Assembly: GCF_003112515.1 (NCBI RefSeq)
Contig: NZ_BEVZ01000005.1
Location: 62,001 to 126,000, forward strand
Length of the DNA stretch: 64,000 bases
Origin: Streptomyces fragilis
GTDB taxonomy: Bacteria; Actinomycetota; Actinomycetes; Streptomycetales; Streptomycetaceae
Direction: 5' to 3'
In this document: positions 15,721 through 24,386 of the stretch, one piece after another
Numbering within the stretch: position 1 is the stretch's first letter
Layout of the letters: each line of letters begins with the position of its first letter
Position numbers and translations under genes: made by a program
Notes under the pieces: generated by a model
The model's database searches: none
What the model was told of the DNA's origin: nothing
Seen by the model: the letters and a program-made list of their open reading frames with translations, nothing else

Positions 15721-17130
15721 ATGGCAACGGCGCCCAGCGTCTCCTACTCGATGACCATCCGGCTGGAGGTGCCCGCGAGCGGAACCGCCGTGTCGCAGCT
15801 CACCACCGCCGTGGAGTCCTCCGGAGGCTCGGTCACCGGCCTCGACGTCACCGCCTCGGGCCACGAGAAGCTCCGGATCGACGTCACGATCGCCGCCACC
15901 TCCACCGCGCACGCCGACGAGATCGTCGAGAACCTGCGCACCATCGAGGGCGTCACGCTGGGCAAGGTCTCCGACCGTACGTTCCTCATGCACCTCGGCG
16001 GCAAGATCGAGATGGCGTCGAAGCACCCCATTCGCAACCGTGACGACCTGTCCATGGTGTACACGCCGGGCGTGGCCCGGGTGTGCATGGCCATCGCGGA
16101 GAACCCCGAGGACGCCCGCCGTCTGACCATCAAGCGCAACGCGGTCGCCGTGGTCACCGACGGCTCGGCCGTGCTGGGCCTCGGCAACATCGGCCCCAAG
16201 GCCGCCCTGCCGGTGATGGAGGGCAAGGCCGCCCTCTTCAAGCGCTTCGCGGGCATCGACGCCTGGCCGATCTGCCTGGACACCCAGGACTCCGACGCCA
16301 TCGTCGAGATCGTCAAGGCGATCGCCCCCGGCTTCGCCGGCATCAACCTGGAGGACATCTCCGCCCCGCGCTGCTTCGAGATCGAGGCCCGCCTGCGCGA
16401 GGCGCTGGACATCCCGGTCTTCCACGACGACCAGCACGGCACCGCCATCGTCGTGCTGGCGGCGCTCACCAACGCGCTGCGGGTGGTCGGCAAGTCCATC
16501 GGCGACGTCCGCGTCGTCATGTCCGGCGCCGGCGCGGCCGGCACCGCCATCCTGAAGCTGCTGCTGGCGGCCGGCGTGAAGAACGCCGTGGTCGCCGACA
16601 TCCACGGCGTGGTGCACGCCGGCCGGCACGACCTGGTCGACGCCGAGCCCGGCTCGGCCCTGCGCTGGATCGCCGACAACACCAACCCGGAGAACCTGAC
16701 CGGCACCCTCAAGGAGGCCGTGCGCGGCGCGGACGTCTTCATCGGCGTCTCCGCCCCGAACGTCCTTGACGGCGCCGACGTGGCCGCGATGGCCGACGAC
16801 GCGGTCGTCTTCGCGCTCGCGAACCCGGACCCGGAGGTCGACCCGGCGGTGGCCCGGCAGACCGCCGCGGTGGTCGCCACCGGCCGCTCCGACTTCCCGA
16901 ACCAGATCAACAACGTGCTGGTCTTCCCCGGCGTCTTCCGCGGCCTGCTGGACGCGCAGTCCCGCACGGTCGACACCGGCATGATGCTGGCCGCCGCGAC
17001 GGCGCTGGCCGACGTCGTCACCGAGGACGAGCTCAACGCGAACTACATCGTCCCGAGCGTCTTCAACGACAAGGTCGCCGGAGCGGTCGCCGGGGCGGTC
17101 CGCCGCGCCGCCGAGTCCGTCCAGGGCTGA
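15721..17130 (+). CDS. NAD(P)-dependent malic enzyme with N-terminal ACT domain
   Basis: A 469-residue malic enzyme that decarboxylates malate to pyruvate with NAD(P)H formation. Residues 1-85 form an ACT-type regulatory domain (MTIRLEVPASGTAVSQLTTA). The catalytic part has YTPGVARVC near 112, TDGSAVLGLGNIGP, EDISAPRCFE, the metal-binding FHDDQHGTA near 235 and the Rossmann GAGAAGTA near 270. The ACT-malic fusion is usual in Streptomyces and suggests amino-acid or metabolite control. The ATG has GAGGAA about 8 nt upstream. A long structured leader precedes it. Followed by a GC-rich inverted repeat, then hupA. Confidence 0.92.
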   Translation: MATAPSVSYSMTIRLEVPASGTAVSQLTTAVESSGGSVTGLDVTASGHEKLRIDVTIAATSTAHADEIVENLRTIEGVTLGKVSDRTFLMHLGGKIEMASKHPIRNRDDLSMVYTPGVARVCMAIAENPEDARRLTIKRNAVAVVTDGSAVLGLGNIGPKAALPVMEGKAALFKRFAGIDAWPICLDTQDSDAIVEIVKAIAPGFAGINLEDISAPRCFEIEARLREALDIPVFHDDQHGTAIVVLAALTNALRVVGKSIGDVRVVMSGAGAAGTAILKLLLAAGVKNAVVADIHGVVHAGRHDLVDAEPGSALRWIADNTNPENLTGTLKEAVRGADVFIGVSAPNVLDGADVAAMADDAVVFALANPDPEVDPAVARQTAAVVATGRSDFPNQINNVLVFPGVFRGLLDAQSRTVDTGMMLAAATALADVVTEDELNANYIVPSVFNDKVAGAVAGAVRRAAESVQG

Positions 17131-17469
17131 CCCGCCCGGGTCCCGCCGCGCCCTGCCGCGCCCGTCCGGCGGGGCGGGGCGGGCGCTGTCGGAGGCAGGA
17201 CGTAACGTGAGGGGACATCGCGGCCGGAGCTGCCGCGTGCGGTGGCCACGCCACGCGTACGTGTGACTCCCCGCCGTGTTCGTCGGTGCCGGATTGGCTT
17301 TAGCGCCGCAGGTGGGGGCAGGATGCCTCTCTGGGCGCGAGGGTCCGACCATGGACCCGGGTGCATGGGGCTCTCCGGTGACCCTGGCAGCATCGGCTTC
17401 GCTGTGCCCGACATGCGGCCTGGCCGCGTGGCCCGCCTCAACGGCAAGAAGAAACACGGGAGTAAGAAC
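17131..17469. other. leader region upstream of hupA
   Basis: No gene in this 339-bp gap. It begins with a GC-rich imperfect inverted repeat near 17155-17190 (GCGCCCG...CGGGCGC), a likely end point for the malic-enzyme transcript. It also contains a small perfect hairpin, GGGTCC at 17341-17346 with GGACCC at 17353-17358. The promoter of hupA must lie here but no confident -35/-10 pair is visible. Confidence 0.5.
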
Positions 17470-17751
17470 ATGAACCGCAGTGAGCTGGTGGCCGCGCTGG
17501 CCGACCGCGCCGAGGTGACCCGCAAGGACGCCGACGCCGTTCTGGCCGCGTTCGCCGAGGTTGTCGGCGACATCGTCGCCAAGGGCGACGAGAAGGTCAC
17601 GATCCCCGGCTTCCTGACCTTCGAGCGCACCCACCGTGCCGCTCGCACCGCCCGCAACCCGCAGACCGGTGAGCCGATCCAGATTCCGGCCGGCTACAGC
17701 GTGAAGGTCTCCGCGGGCAGCAAGCTGAAGGAAGCCGCCAAGGGCAAGTGA
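17470..17751 (+). CDS. hupA: HU-type nucleoid protein HupA
   Basis: A 93-residue HU protein that binds and bends DNA as a dimer. It shows the N-terminal helical body (MNRSELVAALADRAEVTRKD), the DNA-binding-arm region (GFLTFERTHRAARTARNPQT, with the Arg-Asn-Pro of the arm) and a Lys-rich end. The length is that of the short HupA form rather than the HupS form with a long Lys-rich C-terminal tail. ATG at 17470 follows a GGGAGTAAG ribosome site. A perfect hairpin follows the stop. Confidence 0.95.
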   Translation: MNRSELVAALADRAEVTRKDADAVLAAFAEVVGDIVAKGDEKVTIPGFLTFERTHRAARTARNPQTGEPIQIPAGYSVKVSAGSKLKEAAKGK

Positions 17752-17772
17752 CCCGGCCGGCTCAGGCAGCGT

Positions 17773-17818
17773 GAAGGGCGGCCACCCCCGAGGGGGTGGC
17801 CGCCCTTCTGCGTGTGCG
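17773..17818. terminator. bidirectional terminator between hupA and murA
   Basis: GAAGGGCGGCCACCCC from 17773 pairs with GGGGTGGCCGCCCTTC ending at 17818 with a small loop; the stem is about 17 bp. It separates the convergent hupA and murA genes. Confidence 0.88.
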
Positions 17819-17842
17819 CAGGACCCCTGGGGGCCCGCCGGC

Positions 17843-19189
17843 TCAGCCGAGGGGCTTGCCGGGGAGCTCCACCTTGGCGCCCAGGGCGACGAGCTTGTCC
17901 ATGAAGTTCTCGTAGCCGCGGTTGATCAGCTCGATGCCGTGGACCTTGGAGGTGCCCTCCGCGGCCAGCGCGGCGATCAGGTACGAGAACCCGCCCCGCA
18001 GGTCGGGGATCACCAGGTCGGCGCCCTGCAGCCGCGTCGGGCCCGAGACCACCGCGGAGTGCAGGAAGTTGCGCTGCCCGAACCGGCAGTGCGAGCCGCC
18101 CAGGCACTCGCGGTAGAGCTGGATGTGCGCGCCCATCTGGTTCAGGGCGGAGGTGAAGCCCAGACGGGACTCGTACACCGTCTCGTGGATGATCGACAGG
18201 CCCGTGGCCTGCGTCAGGGCGACCACCAGGGGCTGCTGCCAGTCGGTCTGGAAACCGGGGTGGACGTCCGTCTCGAGCGCGATCGACTTCAGCTCGCCGC
18301 CGGGGTGCCAGAAGCGGATGCCCTCGTCGTCGATCTCGAAGGCGCCGCCGACCTTCCGGTAGGTGTTGAGGAAGGTCATCATCGACCGCTGCTGCGCGCC
18401 GCGGACGTAGATGTTGCCGCGCGTGGCGAGCGCCGCCGAGGCCCAGGAGGCCGCTTCCAGACGGTCCGGCAGGGCGCGGTGGGTGTAGCCGCCCAGCTCG
18501 TCGACACCGGTGATCCGGATGGTCCGGTCGGTGTCCATCGCGATGATCGCGCCCATCTTCTGCAGCACGCAGATGAGGTCCTCGATCTCCGGCTCGACCG
18601 CCGCGTTGGAGAGCTCGGTCACGCCCTCGGCCAGCACGGCCGTCAGCAGCACCTGCTCGGTGGCGCCCACCGACGGGTAGGGCAGCCGGATCTTGGTGCC
18701 GCGCAGCCGCTGCGGGGCCTCCAGGTACTGGCCGTCGGCCCGCTTCTCGATGCGCGCGCCGAACTGCCGCAGCACCTCGAAGTGGAAGTCGATCGGCCGG
18801 CCGCCGATGTCGCAGCCGCCCAGGCCCGGGATGAACGCGTGGCCCAGGCGGTGCAGCAGGGGGCCGCACAGCAGGATCGGGATGCGGGAGGAGCCGGCGT
18901 GCGCGTCGATGTCGGCGACGTTCGCGCTCTCCACGTGGGACGGGTCCATGACCAGCTCGCCCGGCTCCTCGCCGGGACGGACCGTCACGCCGTGCAGCTG
19001 CAGCAGGCCCCGCACGACGCGGACGTCGCGGATGTCGGGGACGTTGCGCAGCCGGCTCGGGCCGGACCCGAGGAGGGCGGCGACCATGGCCTTCGGCACG
19101 AGGTTCTTCGCACCGCGGACACGGATCTCGCCCTCCAGCGGGGTGCCGCCATGGACAAGGAGTACGTCGTCAGAGCCGTTGACGGTCAT
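17843..19189 (-). CDS. murA: UDP-N-acetylglucosamine 1-carboxyvinyltransferase
   Basis: A 448-residue MurA, which transfers enolpyruvate to UDP-GlcNAc in the first committed step of peptidoglycan synthesis. Visible motifs are RGAKNLVPKA near residue 26 (substrate Lys-Asn), GLGGCDIGGRP with the catalytic Cys at 126, and EIDDEGIRF. The Cys (not Asp as in mycobacteria) predicts the fosfomycin-sensitive active-site type. Streptomyces usually carry two murA copies; this one is convergent with hupA, as in S. coelicolor by recollection. The ATG at 19189 begins MTVNGSDDVLL. Confidence 0.95.
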   Translation of the reverse strand: MTVNGSDDVLLVHGGTPLEGEIRVRGAKNLVPKAMVAALLGSGPSRLRNVPDIRDVRVVRGLLQLHGVTVRPGEEPGELVMDPSHVESANVADIDAHAGSSRIPILLCGPLLHRLGHAFIPGLGGCDIGGRPIDFHFEVLRQFGARIEKRADGQYLEAPQRLRGTKIRLPYPSVGATEQVLLTAVLAEGVTELSNAAVEPEIEDLICVLQKMGAIIAMDTDRTIRITGVDELGGYTHRALPDRLEAASWASAALATRGNIYVRGAQQRSMMTFLNTYRKVGGAFEIDDEGIRFWHPGGELKSIALETDVHPGFQTDWQQPLVVALTQATGLSIIHETVYESRLGFTSALNQMGAHIQLYRECLGGSHCRFGQRNFLHSAVVSGPTRLQGADLVIPDLRGGFSYLIAALAAEGTSKVHGIELINRGYENFMDKLVALGAKVELPGKPLG

Positions 19190-19455
19190 GAATCTCGCGT
19201 TCCGATCGGATGGGCAGGGGGCCGGAAGGCCGTTTCTGGGGCGCGTCCGGAGAGCTAGCGTAATGGCCGTCCGCCGCGTTGACGGAAGTCACGGGCCCGG
19301 GAGCCCGCCCCGGCCCCCCGCCGGACGATCGGCCGCCGTCACACGGGTGAACGGTGGGGAACGGGGCGCGCACACGGCGTCACCGCGACGCGTCGTTCAC
19401 CCTGGTACCCCCTGCGGAGCTTCCCAGGCCGGCCGGATGCGCCATCATGGCGGGC

Positions 19456-20016
19456 ATGACCGAGGTGTCCTCGCTCACAGGCCGGCTGCTCGTCGCGACG
19501 CCCGCGCTGGCGGACCCCCACTTCGCGCGCGCCGTGGTGCTCCTGCTCGACCACGACGGCCAGGGCTCGCTGGGCGTGGTGCTCAACCGGCCGACGCCCC
19601 TCGGGGTGGCCGACGTCCTGGACGACTGGGCGCGGTACGCGGGGGAGCCGCCGGTCGTCTTCCAGGGCGGGCCGGTCCAGCTCGACTCCGCGCTGGGCGT
19701 CGCCGTGGTCCCCGGCGGCGAGGGCCCGCCGGGCTGGCGGCGGGTGCACGGCGCCATCGGCCTGGTCGACCTGGAGACGCCGCCCGAGGTGCTGGGCGCG
19801 GCGCTCGGCTCGCTGCGGATCTTCGCCGGGTACGCCGGGTGGGGCCCGGGGCAGCTGGAGGACGAACTGACCGAGGGCGCCTGGTACGTGGTCGAGTCCG
19901 AGCCGGGGGACGTCTCCGCGCCCGCCCCCGAGCGGCTGTGGCGCGACGTGCTGCGCCGCCAGCGGGGCGAGCTGGCGATGATCGCCACGTACCCGGACGA
20001 CCCCTCGCTCAACTGA
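19456..20016 (+). CDS. YqgE/AlgH family protein
   Basis: A 186-residue member of the YqgE/AlgH family. The hallmark sequences are present: LTGRLLVATPALADPHFARA, GVVLNRPT, FQGGPVQ and the Tyr-Ala-Gly-Trp-rich segment FAGYAGWGPGQLEDEL. The molecular function is not established in bacteria. ATG 19456 begins MTEVSSLTG; an in-frame ATG at 19447 is possible. The gene lies between murA (divergent) and a DUF3039 gene on the same strand. Confidence 0.92.
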   Translation: MTEVSSLTGRLLVATPALADPHFARAVVLLLDHDGQGSLGVVLNRPTPLGVADVLDDWARYAGEPPVVFQGGPVQLDSALGVAVVPGGEGPPGWRRVHGAIGLVDLETPPEVLGAALGSLRIFAGYAGWGPGQLEDELTEGAWYVVESEPGDVSAPAPERLWRDVLRRQRGELAMIATYPDDPSLN

Positions 20017-20089
20017 CCGCCCCGGGCCCGCCCGCGGGCGGCGTCCGGCCCTGCCGCCACCGGCTCCCGTCCCGGTACTCTTGGCACCC

Positions 20090-20386
20090 ATGAGCACTCT
20101 CGAGCCCGAGCGCGGCACCGGCACCGGCACGCTGGTCGAACCGACCCCGAAGACGTCGCACGGCGACGGCGACCACGAGCGCTTCGCCCACTACGTCCAG
20201 AAGGACAAGATCATGGCGAGCGCGCTGGACGGCACGCCCGTCGTGGCGCTCTGCGGCAAGGTCTGGGTACCGGGGCGCGACCCGAAGAAGTACCCGGTGT
20301 GCCCCATGTGCAAGGAGATCTACGAGTCCATGGGCGCCGGCGGCGACGACCAGGGCGGCAAGGGCGGCGGCAAGGGCGGCAAGTAG
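20090..20386 (+). CDS. DUF3039 domain protein with two cysteine pairs
   Basis: A 98-residue protein of the DUF3039 family, conserved in actinobacteria. The core (HERFAHYVQKDKIMASALDG, VVALCGKVWVP, YPVCPMCKEIYESM) contains one CPMC pair and an upstream Cys, suggesting a zinc or iron site. The C-terminus is a Gly-Lys repeat, probably disordered. A TACTCT -10-like hexamer ends 8 nt before the ATG, so a leaderless message is possible. Function unknown. Confidence 0.85.
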   Translation: MSTLEPERGTGTGTLVEPTPKTSHGDGDHERFAHYVQKDKIMASALDGTPVVALCGKVWVPGRDPKKYPVCPMCKEIYESMGAGGDDQGGKGGGKGGK

Positions 20387-20414
20387 CCGGATCCCGTCGC
20401 GTCGGCCCCGCCGC

Positions 20415-22007
20415 ATGACCACCGCCGGCCTCGTGCCGCTCCCCGTGACCGCCGGTCTCCCCGGCGGTCACGGCTGTGTGCTGGAGCAGGACACCACCCT
20501 GTGGGCGGCGCCCGGCACCGAGCACGTCGCCCACTGGCTGCGCTCCGTCCTGGGCGCCGTGTACGCGCTGCCCCTGCCGCCCGGACCCGCCGGCCGCGGC
20601 GTGCGCCTGCTGCTCGACGACGCCCTCGCGCCCGAGGCGTACCGGCTGCGGGCCGGCGCGGACACCGGCGTGGAGATCACCGGCGGCTCCCCGGCCGGCG
20701 TGTTCTGGGGCGCCCAGACGCTGCGCCAGCTGCTCGGGCCCGACGCCTTCCGCCGCGCCCCCGTGCACCCGGGCCGGGCCGCCGAGGTGCCGGCCGTGCG
20801 GATCGAGGACGCCCCCCGCTTCCGCTGGCGCGGGCTCCTGCTCGACGTGGCCCGGCACTTCATGCCCAAGGACGGCGTGCTGCGGATCGTCGACCTGATG
20901 GCCACCCACAAGCTGAACGTCCTGCACCTGCACCTCACCGACGACCAGGGCTGGCGGATCCAGATCCACCGCCACCCCCGGCTCACCGAGGCCGGCGCCT
21001 GGCGTCCGCGCACCAAGCTGGGCCACCGCGCCTCCCCGCTGTGGGACGAGCGCCCGCACGGCGGCTTCTACACCCAGGACGACCTGCGGGAGATCGTCGC
21101 CTACGCGGCGGCGCGGCACGTGAGCGTCGTGCCCGAGATCGACCTGCCCGGCCACTCGCAGGCCGCCATCGCCGCCTACCCCGAGCTGGGCAACACGGAC
21201 GTGGTCGACACCGCCGCCCTCGGGGTGTGGGACACCTGGGGCATCAGCCCGAACGTCCTCGCCCCCACCGAACGGGTGCTGCGCTTCTACGAGGAGGTGC
21301 TGGAGGAGGTCCTGGAGATCTTCCCGTCGCCCTTCGTGCACCTCGGCGGCGACGAGTGCCCCAAGGAGCAGTGGCGCGCCTCCGCGGTGGCGCAGGCGCG
21401 GATCCGCGAGCTGGGCGTCGGCGACGAGGACGGCCTGCAGGCGTGGTTCATGGGCCACTTCGCGCGGTGGCTGGCCGCGCGGGGCCGGCGGATGACCGGC
21501 TGGGACGAGATCCTCGACGGCGGCCGCCCGCTGCCGCCCGGAGTCGTCGTGTCGTCCTGGCGGGGCTACGAGGGCGGTCTCGCGGCGGCCCGGGCCGGCC
21601 ACGACGTGGTCGTCTGCCCCGAGCAGCACGTGTACCTCGACCACCGCCAGGCGCCGGGTGACGACGAACCGGTGCCGCTCGGGTTCGTCCGTACGGTGGA
21701 GGACGTCCACGCCTTCGACCCGGCGCCCGGCGAACTCGCCGCGTACCCGGAGCGGATCCTGGGGGCGCAGGCCAACCTGTGGACCGAGGTCGTCGAGGAC
21801 GGCCGGCGGGCCGACTACCAGCTGTTCCCGCGGCTCGCGGCCTTCGCCGAGGTCGTCTGGTCCGCCGACCGGCCCGACTTCCCCGCGCGGCTCGCCGCCC
21901 ACCTGCCCCGCCTGGCCGCCTTCGGCGTCGAACACCGCCCCGCCGCGGGCCCCCACCCCTGGCAGCGCCGGCCGGGCCTGGCCGGACGCCCCCTGCCGGG
22001 GCCGTGA
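20415..22007 (+). CDS. beta-N-acetylhexosaminidase, GH20
   Basis: A 530-residue glycoside hydrolase of family 20 that releases terminal GlcNAc/GalNAc from chitin-derived and other glycans. The N-terminal GH20b domain (~1-140) is followed by the barrel: RWRGLLLDVARHF, HLHLTDDQGWRI and the catalytic pair in HLGGDECP at ~309-316. No signal peptide is visible, so it is probably cytoplasmic and used in chitooligosaccharide catabolism. It starts 28 nt after the DUF3039 gene. Confidence 0.93.
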   Translation: MTTAGLVPLPVTAGLPGGHGCVLEQDTTLWAAPGTEHVAHWLRSVLGAVYALPLPPGPAGRGVRLLLDDALAPEAYRLRAGADTGVEITGGSPAGVFWGAQTLRQLLGPDAFRRAPVHPGRAAEVPAVRIEDAPRFRWRGLLLDVARHFMPKDGVLRIVDLMATHKLNVLHLHLTDDQGWRIQIHRHPRLTEAGAWRPRTKLGHRASPLWDERPHGGFYTQDDLREIVAYAAARHVSVVPEIDLPGHSQAAIAAYPELGNTDVVDTAALGVWDTWGISPNVLAPTERVLRFYEEVLEEVLEIFPSPFVHLGGDECPKEQWRASAVAQARIRELGVGDEDGLQAWFMGHFARWLAARGRRMTGWDEILDGGRPLPPGVVVSSWRGYEGGLAAARAGHDVVVCPEQHVYLDHRQAPGDDEPVPLGFVRTVEDVHAFDPAPGELAAYPERILGAQANLWTEVVEDGRRADYQLFPRLAAFAEVVWSADRPDFPARLAAHLPRLAAFGVEHRPAAGPHPWQRRPGLAGRPLPGP

Positions 22008-22227
22008 CCCGCCGCCCCACGGGCTGAACCCGCGCACCGCGCGCCCGCCGCCGCTTCCTCCCCCCGGGCGGCATGCCCGGCAAAGGAGCGGGGGGTGGCG
22101 ACAGGTGGGCACGGGGATGTGCCAGAGTTGCCACGTCCGCCCTGTCAGCACGTACCGTACGGCCATACGCCGTGGAACAGGCACAAGGCGGTTCCAGGCC
22201 GGGGGAAGCGGGAAGGGGCAAGCCGGT

Positions 22228-23121
22228 TTGACCACGCACACACCGCACGCGCCGCAGGCGGTCACCCTGCCCGCGTCGCTGGACGAGGCCGTGGACGCGC
22301 TCGCCGCCACGCCCACCGCCGTCCCCGTCGCCGGCGGCACCGACCTGATGGCCGCGGTCAACTCCGGCCGCCTGCGTCCCTCCGCCCTCGTCGGCCTCGG
22401 GCGCATCGCCGAGATCCGCGGCTGGCAGTACCAGGACGGCCACGCGCTGCTCGGCGCCGGCCTCACCCACGCCCGCATGGGACGCCCCGACTTCGCCGCG
22501 CTGATCCCCGGCCTGGCCGCCGCCGCCCGCACGGCCGGACCGCCGCAGATCCGCAACGCCGGCACCCTCGGCGGCAACATCGCCTCCGCCGCGCCCACCG
22601 GCGACGCGCTGCCGGTGCTGGCCGCGCTGGAGGCCACGGTGATCGTCGCCGGCCCCGGCGGCGCCCGCCGCGAGGTGCCCGTCTCCCACCTGCTGGCCGG
22701 CGTGGAGATGCTCCGCGGCGGCGAACTGATCGGCTACGTCCGGGTCCCGCTGCTGCACGCCCCGCAGGTGTTCCTCAAGGCGACCGGGCGCACCGGCCCC
22801 GGCCGGGCCACCGCCTCCGTCGCCCTGGTCCTCGACCCGGCGCGCCGCTCGGTGCGCTGCGCGGTCGGGGCCGTCGCCCCGATGCCGCTGCGCCCGCTGG
22901 AGGCCGAGCAGTGGATCGCCGGCCTCATCGACTGGGACGACAACCGGGCCCTGGTCCCGGACGCCGTCACCGCCTTCGGCGACTACGTGGCAGCTGCCTG
23001 CATCCCCGACCCGGCACCCGCCGAGGACGGCTCCGTGCAGCAGCTGCCGCCCGCCGTCCTGCACCTGCGGCGCACCGTCGCCGCGCTGGCCCGGCGAGCA
23101 CTGGGGAGGGCTCTGTCGTGA
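22228..23121 (+). CDS. xanthine-dehydrogenase-type FAD-binding subunit
   Basis: A 297-residue FAD-binding subunit of a molybdenum hydroxylase (CoxM/XdhB type). It has the FAD-binding motifs VPVAGGTDLMAAV near 34 and IRNAGTLGGNIASAAPTGD near 110. It accepts electrons from the Fe-S subunit encoded next. A TTG at 22228 is taken as start because GGAAGGGGC precedes it at the right distance and no ATG or GTG fits. The stop overlaps the next gene's GTG by 4 nt (GTGA). The substrate of the complex cannot be read from this subunit. Confidence 0.88.
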   Translation: MTTHTPHAPQAVTLPASLDEAVDALAATPTAVPVAGGTDLMAAVNSGRLRPSALVGLGRIAEIRGWQYQDGHALLGAGLTHARMGRPDFAALIPGLAAAARTAGPPQIRNAGTLGGNIASAAPTGDALPVLAALEATVIVAGPGGARREVPVSHLLAGVEMLRGGELIGYVRVPLLHAPQVFLKATGRTGPGRATASVALVLDPARRSVRCAVGAVAPMPLRPLEAEQWIAGLIDWDDNRALVPDAVTAFGDYVAAACIPDPAPAEDGSVQQLPPAVLHLRRTVAALARRALGRALS

Positions 23122-24386
23122 CCGACGACCAGCACGAGGGGAACGGGGCCCAGAGCGGCCCGAGCCGCTGGGACCCGCTGCCCCAGGGCGAGTACGACGA
23201 CGGCGCCACCGCCTTCGTGCAGCTGCCCGAGGGCGGCATCGACGCGCTGCTCGCCGCCCCCGGCCAGGGCTTCGTGCCGCCGCGCATAACGGCCGTCCCG
23301 CACGCCGCGGACACCGCCGACCCGGCCGCGCCGACGCCGCCCGCCGCCTGGCACCAGCCGGACGCCGCCGCGCCGCACCAGGCCGCCGCGGCGCCGCAGA
23401 GCCAGGAGATCCCCGCCCAGTGGTCCGACGCCGCGGGCTACCCGGACGCCGGCCACCAGTGGGGGCAGACCGAGAAGCCCTACGACACCGGCGCGTGGAA
23501 CACCGCCCACGCCGCCGGCGCCTGGGAGTCCGACCACGCCCAGGCGTGGGTCCCGCCGCAGCACTCCGAGGACGCCTCGGAGCGGCTGCCGCAGGCCCCC
23601 GGGCACGAGGACGCCGGCGCCGCCCTGCCCGACGAGGTCCCCGGCGAGGCGCCCGGACCCGAGGGTCCCGAGGGCGGCGAGGACGCCGAGCCGGCCGGGG
23701 CCGTGGGCGTCGCCGAGCCCGTCCCGGCCGACGCGCCCGCCCAGGACACCGGCGCCGACGCCGAGCCGCCCCTGCACGCCCCGCTCCACGACGACCACCC
23801 CCTCGCCTCCTACGTGCTGCGCGTCAACGGCGTGGACCGCCCCGTCACCGACGCGTGGCTCGGCGAGTCGCTGCTCTACGTGCTGCGCGAGCGGCTCGGC
23901 CTGGCCGGCGCCAAGGACGGCTGCTCGCAGGGCGAGTGCGGCGCCTGCAACGTGCAGGTGGACGGCCGGCTGGTCGCCTCCTGCCTGGTGCCCGCCGTGA
24001 CCACGGCCGGCAGCGAGGTGCGCACCGTCGAGGGACTGCCGGACGAGACCGGGCAGCCCTCCGACGTGCAGCGCGCGCTGGCCCGCTGCGGGGCCGTGCA
24101 GTGCGGGTTCTGCATCCCCGGCATGGCGATGACCGTGCACGACCTGCTCGAACGCAACCCCGCGCCGACCCGCCTGGACGCCCGCACCGCGCTCAGCGGC
24201 AACCTGTGCCGCTGCTCCGGCTACGGCGGCGTGCTGGACGCCGTGGAGGAGGTCGTGGCCGAGCGCCGCGCCCGGCAGGAGGCCGAGGAGACCGGTGAGG
24301 CGGGCGACGAGGCCCGTCACCACGACGGCGCGGCCGCCGCGCCCGCCGCCGTGTACGAGGACGCCGAGGACGGAGGCCACGCGTGA
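23118..24386 (+). CDS. 2Fe-2S subunit of a xanthine-dehydrogenase-like enzyme with a long disordered N-terminus
   Basis: A 422-residue protein. Residues ~235-405 are a standard two-cluster Fe-S subunit: GCSQGECGACNVQVDG, then CGAVQCGFCIPG and NLCRCSGYGG. About 230 N-terminal residues rich in Ala, Pro, Gly, Asp and Trp-His-containing repeats (AAWHQPD, PAQWSDAAGY, GAWNTAHAAG) have no recognisable fold. Typical CoxS/XdhC subunits are only ~150-180 residues, so the extension is a striking addition. The GTG start overlaps the FAD subunit stop and its own stop overlaps the next start, which argues that the extension is really translated. Confidence 0.88.
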   Translation: MTDDQHEGNGAQSGPSRWDPLPQGEYDDGATAFVQLPEGGIDALLAAPGQGFVPPRITAVPHAADTADPAAPTPPAAWHQPDAAAPHQAAAAPQSQEIPAQWSDAAGYPDAGHQWGQTEKPYDTGAWNTAHAAGAWESDHAQAWVPPQHSEDASERLPQAPGHEDAGAALPDEVPGEAPGPEGPEGGEDAEPAGAVGVAEPVPADAPAQDTGADAEPPLHAPLHDDHPLASYVLRVNGVDRPVTDAWLGESLLYVLRERLGLAGAKDGCSQGECGACNVQVDGRLVASCLVPAVTTAGSEVRTVEGLPDETGQPSDVQRALARCGAVQCGFCIPGMAMTVHDLLERNPAPTRLDARTALSGNLCRCSGYGGVLDAVEEVVAERRARQEAEETGEAGDEARHHDGAAAAPAAVYEDAEDGGHA

